Positions 1-5,532 of a stretch of 5,566 nt of DNA are shown piece after piece (position 1 is the first letter of the stretch; each line of letters begins with the position of its first letter). Source of the stretch: JAFGSZ01 sp964492185. GTDB lineage: Bacteria; Bacteroidota; Bacteroidia; Bacteroidales; UBA10428. The DNA is taken from positions 1 through 5,566 of the forward strand of contig CAZBJH010000160.1 in assembly GCA_964492185.1 (NCBI GenBank), read 5' to 3'. The notes under the pieces are model-generated. The model searched no databases, had not been told where the DNA came from, and saw only the letters and a program-made list of their open reading frames with translations. The translations under genes were made by a program, and so were the position numbers.

Positions 1-74
1 ACCGCGGTTTAAAATGCTCACGCGCCTTGATCCCGAACATTCTGAACAAACACTAAGAGTTTATTGACAGACTC
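1..74 (-). repeat. Partial MITE-like repeat, inverted relative of 121-243
   Basis: Read on the minus strand from 74, this starts GAGTCTGTC, the same terminal motif found at 235-243. At 53-38 it contains GTGTTTGTTCAGAATG, which matches 14 of 16 bases of GTGTCTGTTCAGAAAG at 121-136. About 24 nt into both copies comes CAAGG followed by a GC-rich stretch (minus strand 29-21, and plus strand 146-156). The shared order of motifs suggests a diverged copy of the same element family in opposite orientation, cut by the window edge. No open reading frame of useful length lies in it. That it is mobile is inference; the similarities are visible directly. Confidence 0.45.
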
Positions 75-89
75 TAATTAGTGTCTGTC
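66..89. repeat. 24-nt near-perfect palindrome at repeat junction
   Basis: GACAGAC at 66-72 and GTCTGTC at 83-89 flank the perfect palindrome CTAATTAG (74-81). The only mismatch in the 12-nt arms is T73 against T82. It looks like two element ends meeting head to head around a TAATTA core. The same 15-mer, GACAGACTCTAATTA, recurs at 235-249, again at an element end. It could instead be an operator-like protein site, but no plausible regulated gene starts nearby. Confidence 0.6.
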
Positions 90-120
90 TATAAAGTTGG
101 TGAAATATTTAACTTATCAT

Positions 121-243
121 GTGTCTGTTCAGAAAGATCCATTTGCAAGGCTCGCGCGGTCCGAAAACGCGGGGTTTACTAGTCGTAAATGAGCAATTTT
201 CGGACAAGCGTAACGCGGCAAATGGGACTTTATGGACAGACTC
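121..243. mobile_element. MITE-like imperfect inverted repeat, about 123 bp
   Basis: The two halves pair without any length change about a centre at position 182. GTCTGT 123-128 pairs with ACAGAC 236-241, AAAG 133-136 with CTTT 228-231, and CCATTTGC 139-146 with GCAAATGG 218-225. GTCCGAAAA 159-167 pairs with TTTTCGGAC 197-205, and TTTAC 175-179 with GTAAA 185-189. Unpaired blocks at 147-158 and 168-174 are GC-rich on the left side and diverged on the right. It encodes no protein. Size, terminal inverted repeats and a relative next to it fit a non-autonomous miniature element or a large intergenic palindromic repeat. I see no clear target-site duplication, so transposition is inference. Confidence 0.6.
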
Positions 244-249
244 TAATTA

Positions 250-375
250 TACAAATCCGTAAAATTAATAATAATATAACAACTGACAGCTATGTTTTAA
301 AAGGTAATCGGTTTTCGGTAATCAATAGGGATCCGATATGATTATGGAATCCCTGTCAGAAAAAATTGTATTGGC
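250..375. other. Non-coding 3' flank of the minus-strand genes
   Basis: This AT-rich stretch between the repeat cluster and the stop codon of the DUF4837 gene has no credible coding frame. It holds a short direct repeat (GGTAATC at 303-309 and 317-323), a distant inverted pair (CTGACAG 283-289 and CTGTCAG 353-359) and the weak hairpin listed separately. I see no RNA gene or recognisable regulatory element in it. Confidence 0.6.
327..354 (-). terminator. Weak candidate terminator hairpin
   Basis: On the minus strand, just after the DUF4837 stop, AGGGATTCC can pair with GGATCCCT across an 11-nt loop, with one bulged base (A348 in plus-strand terms). The position, about 20 nt past the last gene of the minus-strand run, suits a terminator. 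No real T-run follows (ATTGATTACC), so an intrinsic terminator is doubtful. It may only be a stabilising 3' hairpin. Confidence 0.25.
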
Positions 376-1374
376 TTATTCCGGTATTTCCAATGAATAT
401 ACAACAGCTTCAATTTGCCGCAGAAGGATCATCTTTGATTTGCCCGGAGCAAAAATGTAACCTTCAAGGGTTATTACGCGGTTTCTTTTATCGTCAACAG
501 TGCTTATACTGACAAACGGGCCACCCATAGCAAGGCCTTCTTCAACCCTCCATAAACCACGAAGCTCCGCGGCATATTTGCCTTCTTTCATGCTCACAGC
601 TGTATGTTCAGGTAATATAAGACGTTCAGTAGTCATGTATGATCCTTCTACCTCGGCGGGAACATATTTTTTCAAAAATTCATCGCGTTTCTCCAGGAGG
701 TAATCCCGTGTGAAAGTATTTTTTTCAGTATAAGGATAATGATAAATAAAAAAGCCCAGTAACTCATCACCCCTGTCCTGTGCAAGCCAGATAAAGTCGG
801 AAGTATCTTTGTATACACTATAACCATTGGGAACAATAAGTGATACCTTATGCTTATCCTGTATCTGCAATTTCAAACCTTTCTGCTGGTTCTTCCTGTA
901 GGAATCCATCAATCGCTTTCTTTCCGTATCCTCAAGAATGTTCACAACCCGCTCACCCTTTTCTTCAAGCAGCCGAAGAAAGGAGGAATCATCCGGGGCA
1001 ACGAGGTTTAGTACAAGTTGGGGGTTTGCCCATACATCTTTCTGTACAATGATCCTTGCCTTCTTATTAGATGGAGAAATTTTTGTGATCAGAATATTCC
1101 TGTGAGGATAGAACACTTTATCAAATGCAGATGTTGGCACATGTGTAATTTTAAACTTCGGTTCATCCTGGGGCAATCCCGTCTGAGCCTGCATGAGTAA
1201 TTCCTTATATTCAGCGCCGATCCTGCCATCCCAGTCGGCCCTGTCAACAACAACCAGCACTTCATTAGGTTTACCCGTAACCGATGGCAGCAGGCCTGTC
1301 TGCCTTGTCTGACATGAGAATAATACTAACAAGGATAAAAGAGCCGGGAACAGGTAAAAATGATGTTTTCTCAT
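376..1374 (-). CDS. DUF4837 family lipoprotein
   Basis: This 332-residue protein has a lipoprotein signal peptide: basic MRKHH, a hydrophobic stretch at about 6-19, then a lipobox LFS-C with the lipidated cysteine at 21. The residues after the cysteine (QTRQTG) lack the acidic cluster often seen in Bacteroidota surface-exposed lipoproteins, so a periplasm-facing location is inferred. The rest (about 35-332) resembles the DUF4837 family, recognised from the N-terminal GKPNEVLVVVD and the C-terminal VITLEGYIFAPGKSK segments. The length is typical as I recall the family. No function is known to me, and I see no catalytic motif or further membrane segment. The ATG start puts the signal peptide at the N-terminus. 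The gene lies 27 nt downstream of tatA and is probably cotranscribed with it. There is no good Shine-Dalgarno sequence, only an A-rich leader. Confidence 0.85.
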   Translation of the reverse strand: MRKHHFYLFPALLSLLVLFSCQTRQTGLLPSVTGKPNEVLVVVDRADWDGRIGAEYKELLMQAQTGLPQDEPKFKITHVPTSAFDKVFYPHRNILITKISPSNKKARIIVQKDVWANPQLVLNLVAPDDSSFLRLLEEKGERVVNILEDTERKRLMDSYRKNQQKGLKLQIQDKHKVSLIVPNGYSVYKDTSDFIWLAQDRGDELLGFFIYHYPYTEKNTFTRDYLLEKRDEFLKKYVPAEVEGSYMTTERLILPEHTAVSMKEGKYAAELRGLWRVEEGLAMGGPFVSISTVDDKRNRVITLEGYIFAPGKSKMILLRQIEAVVYSLEIPE

Positions 1375-1401
1375 TTGATTGTTTTTTTTTCTGCCGGTAT
1401 A

Positions 1402-1620
1402 TTATTTATCTAAAGCTTCTTTCCCCTTTTCCTTATTTTCCTTGTTCTCTTCTTTTTCCTGATCATCATCCTTAGTGGCCTTCTTGAATTCTTTCATGCC
1501 CTGTCCCAATCCTTTCATCAATTCGGGGATTTTCTTCCCTCCAAACAACAATAAGGCCAGTGCTATGATTATAACCACCTGCCAGGGACCGATCATACCT
1601 AATATTATTGTCAGGCTCAT
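1402..1620 (-). CDS. tatA: Sec-independent translocase subunit, TatA/TatE family
   Basis: This 72-residue protein has the full TatA layout. A short N-terminus is followed by one membrane helix at about 12-26 (starting GPWQVV, with polar Gln14 at the place where TatA proteins carry a polar residue). Then come the FGGKKIPEL hinge at 26-34, an amphipathic helix with the signature KGLGQGMKEFKKA at 36-48, and a charged, low-complexity Lys/Glu tail to the end. In the family, TatA oligomers form the passage for folded twin-arginine proteins together with TatC. No tatC is in this window. The tail and single helix fit TatA better than TatB. It sits between rseP (49 nt upstream) and the DUF4837 gene (27 nt downstream). 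A -7-like element at 1644-1651 suggests that it has its own promoter as well as possible readthrough from rseP. Confidence 0.93.
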   Translation of the reverse strand: MSLTIILGMIGPWQVVIIIALALLLFGGKKIPELMKGLGQGMKEFKKATKDDDQEKEENKENKEKGKEALDK

Positions 1621-1643
1621 AAATTCACATTTTTGTTTAATAA

Positions 1644-1651
1644 CAAAGTTA
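1644..1651 (-). promoter_or_regulatory. Candidate -7 element for tatA
   Basis: The minus strand reads TAACTTTG, an exact match to the Bacteroidota -7 element TAnnTTTG, in the short gap upstream of tatA. Transcription would start near 1637, leaving a leader of about 17 nt. No TTTG lies at the expected upstream distance. The best is a TATG with a 21-nt spacer, inside the end of rseP. The region is AT-rich, so a chance match is possible. Confidence 0.35.
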
Positions 1652-1669
1652 ACAATAATTTTAATGGTT

Positions 1670-3019
1670 TTACATAAATCCCTGTAACCATCTTACCAGA
1701 TCATTGATATTGGCATAGGCCAGTATTAAGACAAGTATTACCAGTCCGGTAATCTGTGCATATTCAAGAAATTTTTCTCCCGGCTTACGTCCGGTGACCA
1801 TCTCATACATCAAAAACATCACATGTCCGCCATCAAGTGCCGGGATGGGCAAAATATTCATGAAAGCAAGGATTAGCGACAACAATGCCGTTATCTCCCA
1901 AAAAACCTGCCACTCCCATGAAGGAGGGAATAATCCCCCGATAGTACCGAACCCCCCCAGACCTTTATATGCTCCTGTTTTAAAATCAAAGATCAGCTTG
2001 AACTGACGGATATACGATCCGAGCTTCTTTTTTGCTTTTGAAAGCCCGGCAGGAACGGACTGAAGGAATGTATATTTCTGGGTTTCCAGCTCATAAAACC
2101 CCAGTTTATCTAATTCCAATAAATTTGGTATAACCGAATAGATACCCAACATACCATTTTCATCCAGTTGTGCTTCGATCGTATGCTTTTCCCCTTCACG
2201 CATCACACCAAGTATAATTTGCTGACCCCTCAGGGTGTCTGCAATCCTTTCATATTCATCACGATACCTGAATGATTGTCCGTTAATGCTGATTATACGG
2301 TCTTCGGATTGCAGGCCTGCATTAGCATTATGGCTGGTATCGGGCACTTCGAGAACAATGAAAGGTACACGTGGATAGATCAAAAAGGACTTGGGGTTAT
2401 CCAGATATTTTGAAATAAAATCTTCCGGTATTTCGATCTGTTTCTTTTCTCCCTCACGCTCAACAATAACATGACCGCCATAAATCAGCTCTTCAAGAAT
2501 ATCGGAATATTTTTGGGGTTCAACCCCGTTTATAGCCAGTATCTTATCACCATCTTTCAGACCGATATCATAGGCAAGTGAATCATAACACCATATGCCA
2601 TCGGTCATGTTCTCATTGGGCAGGTACTTCTCACCCCATGAATAAAGAACAAATGAATAGATAACAATACCAAGAATAAGATTGACCGTAACACCCCCAA
2701 GCATGATAAACAGCCTCTGCCATGCCGGTTTCGAACGAAACTCGTATGGCTGGGGAGGCTTCTTCATTTGCTCCCTGTCCATTGATTCGTCTATCATCCC
2801 TGATATTTTCACATACCCTCCCAGGGGAAGCCATCCAAGGCCGTATTCAGTATCCCCTTTCTTATATTTGAACAGTGAAAACCAGGGGTCGAAGAACAAA
2901 TAGAACTTCTCAACCCGCGTCTTGAATAGCCTGGCAAACAGAAAGTGGCCCGACTCATGTAATATGATAAGAATAGAAAGACTTAATAATAATTGTCCGA
3001 TTTTAATGATCGTTTCCAT
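1670..3019 (-). CDS. rseP: RseP-type site-2 zinc metalloprotease (M50B)
   Basis: This 449-residue integral membrane protease is close to the 450 residues of E. coli RseP. The first membrane helix (about 8-25) carries the zinc motif HESGH at 21-25 (His21, Glu22, His25). The third zinc ligand is Asp396 in NILPIPALDGGH, within a helix at about 373-395. Another helix lies at about 104-126, and the last at about 423-436. Between them are two PDZ-like domains, about 140-205 (GLKDGDKILAINGVEP) and 222-290 (GLQSEDRIISINGQSF). The family cuts membrane-spanning substrates such as anti-sigma factors after a first periplasmic cut. No anti-sigma partner is visible here. It lies 103 nt downstream of dxr, a neighbourhood I recall from other Bacteroidota, and appears to have its own promoter. 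The ATG start leaves the standard short N-terminus, with a weak AGGA 10 nt upstream. Confidence 0.95.
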   Translation of the reverse strand: METIIKIGQLLLSLSILIILHESGHFLFARLFKTRVEKFYLFFDPWFSLFKYKKGDTEYGLGWLPLGGYVKISGMIDESMDREQMKKPPQPYEFRSKPAWQRLFIMLGGVTVNLILGIVIYSFVLYSWGEKYLPNENMTDGIWCYDSLAYDIGLKDGDKILAINGVEPQKYSDILEELIYGGHVIVEREGEKKQIEIPEDFISKYLDNPKSFLIYPRVPFIVLEVPDTSHNANAGLQSEDRIISINGQSFRYRDEYERIADTLRGQQIILGVMREGEKHTIEAQLDENGMLGIYSVIPNLLELDKLGFYELETQKYTFLQSVPAGLSKAKKKLGSYIRQFKLIFDFKTGAYKGLGGFGTIGGLFPPSWEWQVFWEITALLSLILAFMNILPIPALDGGHVMFLMYEMVTGRKPGEKFLEYAQITGLVILVLILAYANINDLVRWLQGFM

Positions 3020-3055
3020 GTATATGGTATCCTGTTAAACTTAAAAAAGTGAGTG

Positions 3056-3063
3056 CAAAAATA
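3056..3063 (-). promoter_or_regulatory. Candidate -7 element for rseP
   Basis: The minus strand reads TATTTTTG followed by CACTC, an exact TAnnTTTG match in the 103-nt gap between dxr and rseP. It closely resembles the element before the tRNA copy (TATATTTGCACTCC). Transcription would start near 3050, about 30 nt before the ATG. The upstream element is poor: only TTTT with a 14-nt spacer. rseP could also be read from the dxr transcript, since I see no convincing terminator in the gap. Confidence 0.45.
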
Positions 3064-3122
3064 AGACGATTTTTTGGAAAACCGGTCATTTTTTCAATTA
3101 AGGGCATATTCTACCATCATTC

Positions 3123-4298
3123 TTATCTTAAAAGTCCCGATGAGAACTCACGGGCTTCCGTATTAGTGTTAATGTAGTCCTCTAAGGTCGGCGCTGCAAT
3201 AAATTCTATTTTGTCTGCTGCTTTCTGAATGATCTCCGAAATATCCGTCAGTTTTATTTTTTCTTTTAAGAATGCATCAACAGCTATTTCATTTGCTGCA
3301 TTGATGACACATGCAACATTGCCTCCTTTACGCATGGCCAGCAAAGCAAGATCGAGGCAACGAAAAACATCTCTGTCAGGAAGTTCAAAAGTAAGCTTCG
3401 GATAATTCATAAAACTAAAACGCTCCAAATCCGATTGTAAACGCATAGGATAACCTAGAGCATATTGAATGGGCAGTCGCATATCGGGAAGGCCCATCTG
3501 GGCCTTCATTGAACCATCAATAAACTGCACTATGGAATGAATTATTGATTGCGGATGAACGATCACCTCGATTTGTCCGGGGTCAAGGTTAAAAAGCCAT
3601 TTCGCTTCAATGGTTTCCAGTCCTTTGTTCATTAGTGTTGCCGAATCGATAGTCACCTTACTGCCCATAAACCAGTTTGGATGCTTCAGGGCTTCCTTTG
3701 CAGTTACTGTTTTCAATTCATCATATGATTTACCTCTGAAAGGCCCCCCTGATGCAGTAAGATAGACCTTTTCAATATCCTCCGGCTGCTCGCCTGTCAG
3801 GCACTGAAAAATAGCAGAATGCTCCGAATCAACCGGAAAAATTCCGGATCCGGATTCCCTCGCTGCCCGTGTTATCAAATCACCGGCAACCACCAGCGTT
3901 TCTTTATTAGCCAGGGCAATATCCATTCCTTTTTTAACAGCTGTATATGTTGGAGGCAATCCGGAAAAACCGACCATGGCTGTAAGTACTGTATCGATAC
4001 GCCCCCGGTCAATAATGGCAGAAACAGCTTTCTCACCGGCATGCACACGTGTTGATAGCGAAGACAAAGCATCTGCCAGTTCTTTGTATTTACTTTCATC
4101 AGCAATAACCACATCTTCGGGAATCCACTTCATAGCCTGTTCAGCGAGCAAATCAGCATTGGTTCCTGCCGTGAGGAGAGATACCTTAAAACGTCCCGAA
4201 TGCTTTTCGATCACCTGCAATGCCTGGGTGCCAATTGATCCCGTGGAACCAAGTATTGCCAATTTCTTTACCTGCACAATATTATTTTTATTATTCAA
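3123..4298 (-). CDS. dxr: 1-deoxy-D-xylulose 5-phosphate reductoisomerase
   Basis: Catalyses NADPH-dependent conversion of DXP to 2-C-methyl-D-erythritol 4-phosphate, the committed step of the MEP isoprenoid pathway, in the cytosol. With 391 residues it has normal family length. The NADPH-binding GSTGSIG is at 17-23, and ANKETLVVAGD at 130-140. Metal ligands are Asp157 and Glu159 in PVDSEH, and Glu228 in NKGLE. HPNWFMG at 206-212 is the substrate loop. The listed start is a TTG, overlapping the M23 stop by 8 nt. No in-frame ATG exists between the preceding in-frame stop and the NADPH motif. A GTG at codon 8 (4275-4277) would give MQVKKLAILGSTG, closer to typical N-termini, and would remove the overlap, so it is a strong alternative. 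No Shine-Dalgarno sequence decides between them. Tight coupling implies shared transcription with the M23 gene. Confidence 0.96.
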   Translation of the reverse strand: MNNKNNIVQVKKLAILGSTGSIGTQALQVIEKHSGRFKVSLLTAGTNADLLAEQAMKWIPEDVVIADESKYKELADALSSLSTRVHAGEKAVSAIIDRGRIDTVLTAMVGFSGLPPTYTAVKKGMDIALANKETLVVAGDLITRAARESGSGIFPVDSEHSAIFQCLTGEQPEDIEKVYLTASGGPFRGKSYDELKTVTAKEALKHPNWFMGSKVTIDSATLMNKGLETIEAKWLFNLDPGQIEVIVHPQSIIHSIVQFIDGSMKAQMGLPDMRLPIQYALGYPMRLQSDLERFSFMNYPKLTFELPDRDVFRCLDLALLAMRKGGNVACVINAANEIAVDAFLKEKIKLTDISEIIQKAADKIEFIAAPTLEDYINTNTEAREFSSGLLR

Positions 4299-5160
4299 AT
4301 GAAATATAATCTTCGGGGTTCAACGGTGTACCGTTGTACCACAGCTCAAAATGCAGATGAGGACCTGTGGTAAGCTCACCGGAGTTGCCCATAATAGCAA
4401 TGGGTTCTCCAACCTTGACATAAGCCCCTACCCTTTTAAGCAATTCGGCATTATGCTTATATATTGTAAGCAAATTATTATCATGCTGTATCTCAATAAT
4501 GTAACCGGTTTCAAGAGTCCATGTTGCTAAGATGACCGATCCTCCAAGCGTTGCTTTAACCACTTCATTCGGTGGTGCAACAACATCAATCCCATAATGG
4601 TTGACTTTAGTATTGAATGAATTAGTGATCATTCCCTTCAAAGGAGGGAAAAAATGTTTTTTCGAGATAGCATTTATTTCCTGGGAATTATCTATATCGC
4701 TTAACGAAAACTGGTCATCCTGTGCCATTAACTGACGAAGGATAGAATCCTCATCTGAACGGGTAATAGTAATATTATCATAATTCCGGACCGTATCACT
4801 CTGATCGCTGTAATTATCAGGTTCCTGGCCTGATATGATTCTTTTTATATTCTCAAAATAAAGGTCCCTGCGTGAGATCTCTTTCTCCAGCGTATCCAGC
4901 TTTTGAATATTAAACACGATATTCTTGCGGGTATTTTCATCGGGGTATCCCGGAATGAATTCCCTTACCGGTGTATAGGCAATAACGGAAATTACAATAG
5001 CAAGAAAAATCAAAAGAGCCAATCCTACTATTGTAAACACATTCAATCGTGAAAGCTTTATATTCAATACTTCCTCATAGGTAGCATCACGGTATATTGA
5101 TAAGCGGTATTTATGCCGTAACTTGCTGAAGAGCGATTGCTTTTTGTCTTTTTTACTCAT
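4291..5160 (-). CDS. Membrane-anchored M23 family (LytM-type) peptidase
   Basis: From the ATG at 5160 the protein has 289 residues. A basic cytoplasmic N-terminus (MSKKDKKQSLFSKLRHKYR) is followed by one membrane helix at about 41-62 and a charged, probably partly coiled linker at about 75-165. The C-terminal M23 domain spans about 170-289. The zinc and catalytic residues are present: His188 and Asp192 in HYGID, His236 in IYKHN, and His268 and His270 in GPHLHFE. Members cut peptide cross-links in peptidoglycan or activate amidases. With all ligands kept, an active periplasmic enzyme is likely. A longer frame begins with TTG at 5175 and adds five residues. The ATG is preferred because the -7 element at 5188-5195 would leave almost no leader before the TTG, and because basic MxKK starts are usual here. 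It is first in an apparent operon with dxr. Confidence 0.92.
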   Translation of the reverse strand: MSKKDKKQSLFSKLRHKYRLSIYRDATYEEVLNIKLSRLNVFTIVGLALLIFLAIVISVIAYTPVREFIPGYPDENTRKNIVFNIQKLDTLEKEISRRDLYFENIKRIISGQEPDNYSDQSDTVRNYDNITITRSDEDSILRQLMAQDDQFSLSDIDNSQEINAISKKHFFPPLKGMITNSFNTKVNHYGIDVVAPPNEVVKATLGGSVILATWTLETGYIIEIQHDNNLLTIYKHNAELLKRVGAYVKVGEPIAIMGNSGELTTGPHLHFELWYNGTPLNPEDYISFE

Positions 5161-5187
5161 CTGTGGTATTTCCAATAATTAAACAAA

Positions 5188-5195
5188 CAAAGATA
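5188..5195 (-). promoter_or_regulatory. Candidate -7 element for the M23-dxr operon
   Basis: The minus strand reads TATCTTTG, an exact TAnnTTTG match about 28 nt before the M23 ATG. Transcription would start near 5182, giving a leader of about 21 nt. A GTTG lies only 13 nt upstream of the element, shorter than the usual spacing of about 19-21 nt, so the upstream element is unconvincing. This is the most likely promoter for the M23 gene and dxr. Confidence 0.45.
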
Positions 5196-5306
5196 ATAAG
5201 TTTTATTTCAACCGGTGTAAACACAATGTTTCGTTTTCATGAATATCCGTCTGATATAAAACCCGTTTGTAAAGGGATCAATAATCACTAACGTTTAAAA
5301 CAAAAA

Positions 5307-5326
5307 ATTGGTTATGAAAAACCAAT
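5307..5326 (-). terminator. AT-rich hairpin followed by a T-run on the minus strand
   Basis: ATTGGTT at 5307-5313 and AACCAAT at 5320-5326 form a perfect 7-bp stem with a 6-nt loop. On the minus strand it is followed by TTTTTGTTTT, as in an intrinsic terminator. The stem has only three GC-containing pairs. No minus-strand gene is visible to its right in the window, so it would end transcription entering from beyond the tRNA region. It may simply be AT-rich spacer. Confidence 0.25.
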
Positions 5327-5341
5327 AAAAAACTTTATAAT

Positions 5342-5372
5342 TTTGTGAATTTAATCATTCTGGCTATATTTG
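5342..5372 (+). promoter_or_regulatory. Consensus Bacteroidota promoter for the tRNA region
   Basis: TTTG at 5342-5345, 19 nt of spacer, and TATATTTG at 5365-5372 match both parts of the Bacteroidota housekeeping promoter (TTTG near -33, TAnnTTTG near -7) exactly, at the expected spacing. Transcription would start near 5378, about 38 nt before the first base of the tRNA copy. It is the best promoter in the window and points right, away from the protein genes. Confidence 0.7.
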
Positions 5373-5409
5373 CACTCCTGTTAAAAAGGCATAGCATTTA
5401 CATAAAAAT

Positions 5410-5449
5410 ATATATTGCGGGGTGGAGCAGTTGGTAGCTCGTTGGGCTC
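5410..5449 (+). repeat. 40-bp direct repeat, first copy (second at 5527-5566)
   Basis: Positions 5410-5449 are identical to 5527-5566, an offset of 117 nt. The repeat comprises 6 nt of AT-rich leader plus the first 34 nt of an initiator tRNA-Met gene. It may extend further in the genome, since the second copy is cut by the window end. Confidence 0.95.
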
Positions 5450-5487
5450 TTATCCGCCTTAGGCGGACACAGGTTCAGAACCCGCTG
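5416..5487 (+). pseudogene. Disrupted initiator tRNA-Met copy
   Basis: The 5' half is a standard initiator tRNA. U1 is followed by GCGGGG, then T8, a GAGC/GCTC D stem (5425-5428 and 5437-5440), and TTGGG (5442-5446), the three-G anticodon arm that marks initiators. The anticodon loop then starts C-T-C. Where ATAACCC-type sequence is expected, it continues TTA and the palindrome TCCGCCTTAGGCGGA (5453-5467). CACAGGTTC resembles the T arm, but the T stem is missing and CCCGC (5481-5485) follows directly. That CCCGC can still pair with GCGGG 5417-5421. The anticodon stem cannot form, and the anticodon triplet would read CTT. I call it a tRNA pseudogene. A structured non-coding RNA made from tRNA parts, or an assembly chimera, cannot be excluded. 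Confidence 0.7.
5453..5467. repeat. 15-nt GC-rich palindrome inside the tRNA copy
   Basis: TCCGCC TTA GGCGGA is a perfect 6-bp stem with a 3-nt loop in an otherwise AT-rich region. It lies where the anticodon stem of the tRNA should be. Its compact form suggests a short dispersed palindromic repeat that landed in, or was copied into, the tRNA sequence. That is inference from a single copy. Confidence 0.6.
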
Positions 5488-5532
5488 AATGAAATTTTGG
5501 CTCTTAAAAATATTTGTTCTTAAATAATATAT

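Noticed and set aside
2515..2527. Hairpin-like GGGGTT C AACCCC
   Set aside because: It is inside rseP, within the NGVEPQ part of the first PDZ domain, with no T-run and no gene boundary nearby.
3020..3122. Terminator between dxr and rseP
   Set aside because: The only pairing seen is a bulged AT-rich TTGAAAA/TTTTCCAA stem with no T-run, too weak to call.
3489..3506. Perfect 8-bp inverted repeat AAGGCCCA/TGGGCCTT with a 2-nt gap
   Set aside because: It lies inside dxr and encodes the conserved KAQMGLP segment. Codon content explains it, and no transcript ends are expected there.
3844..3853. Palindrome CCGGATCCGG
   Set aside because: It is inside dxr (SGSGIF), a short palindrome without context, and no regulatory role is supported.
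3819..4302. Overlapping plus- and minus-strand open frames of 78-108 codons across dxr
   Set aside because: They are shadow frames. dxr in this region has unmistakable conserved motifs, and the other frames show no recognisable protein features.
4321..4336. Inverted repeat CAACGG/CCGTTG near the end of the M23 gene
   Set aside because: It is coding sequence for the family-typical YNGTPLNP segment. A chance palindrome is the simpler explanation.
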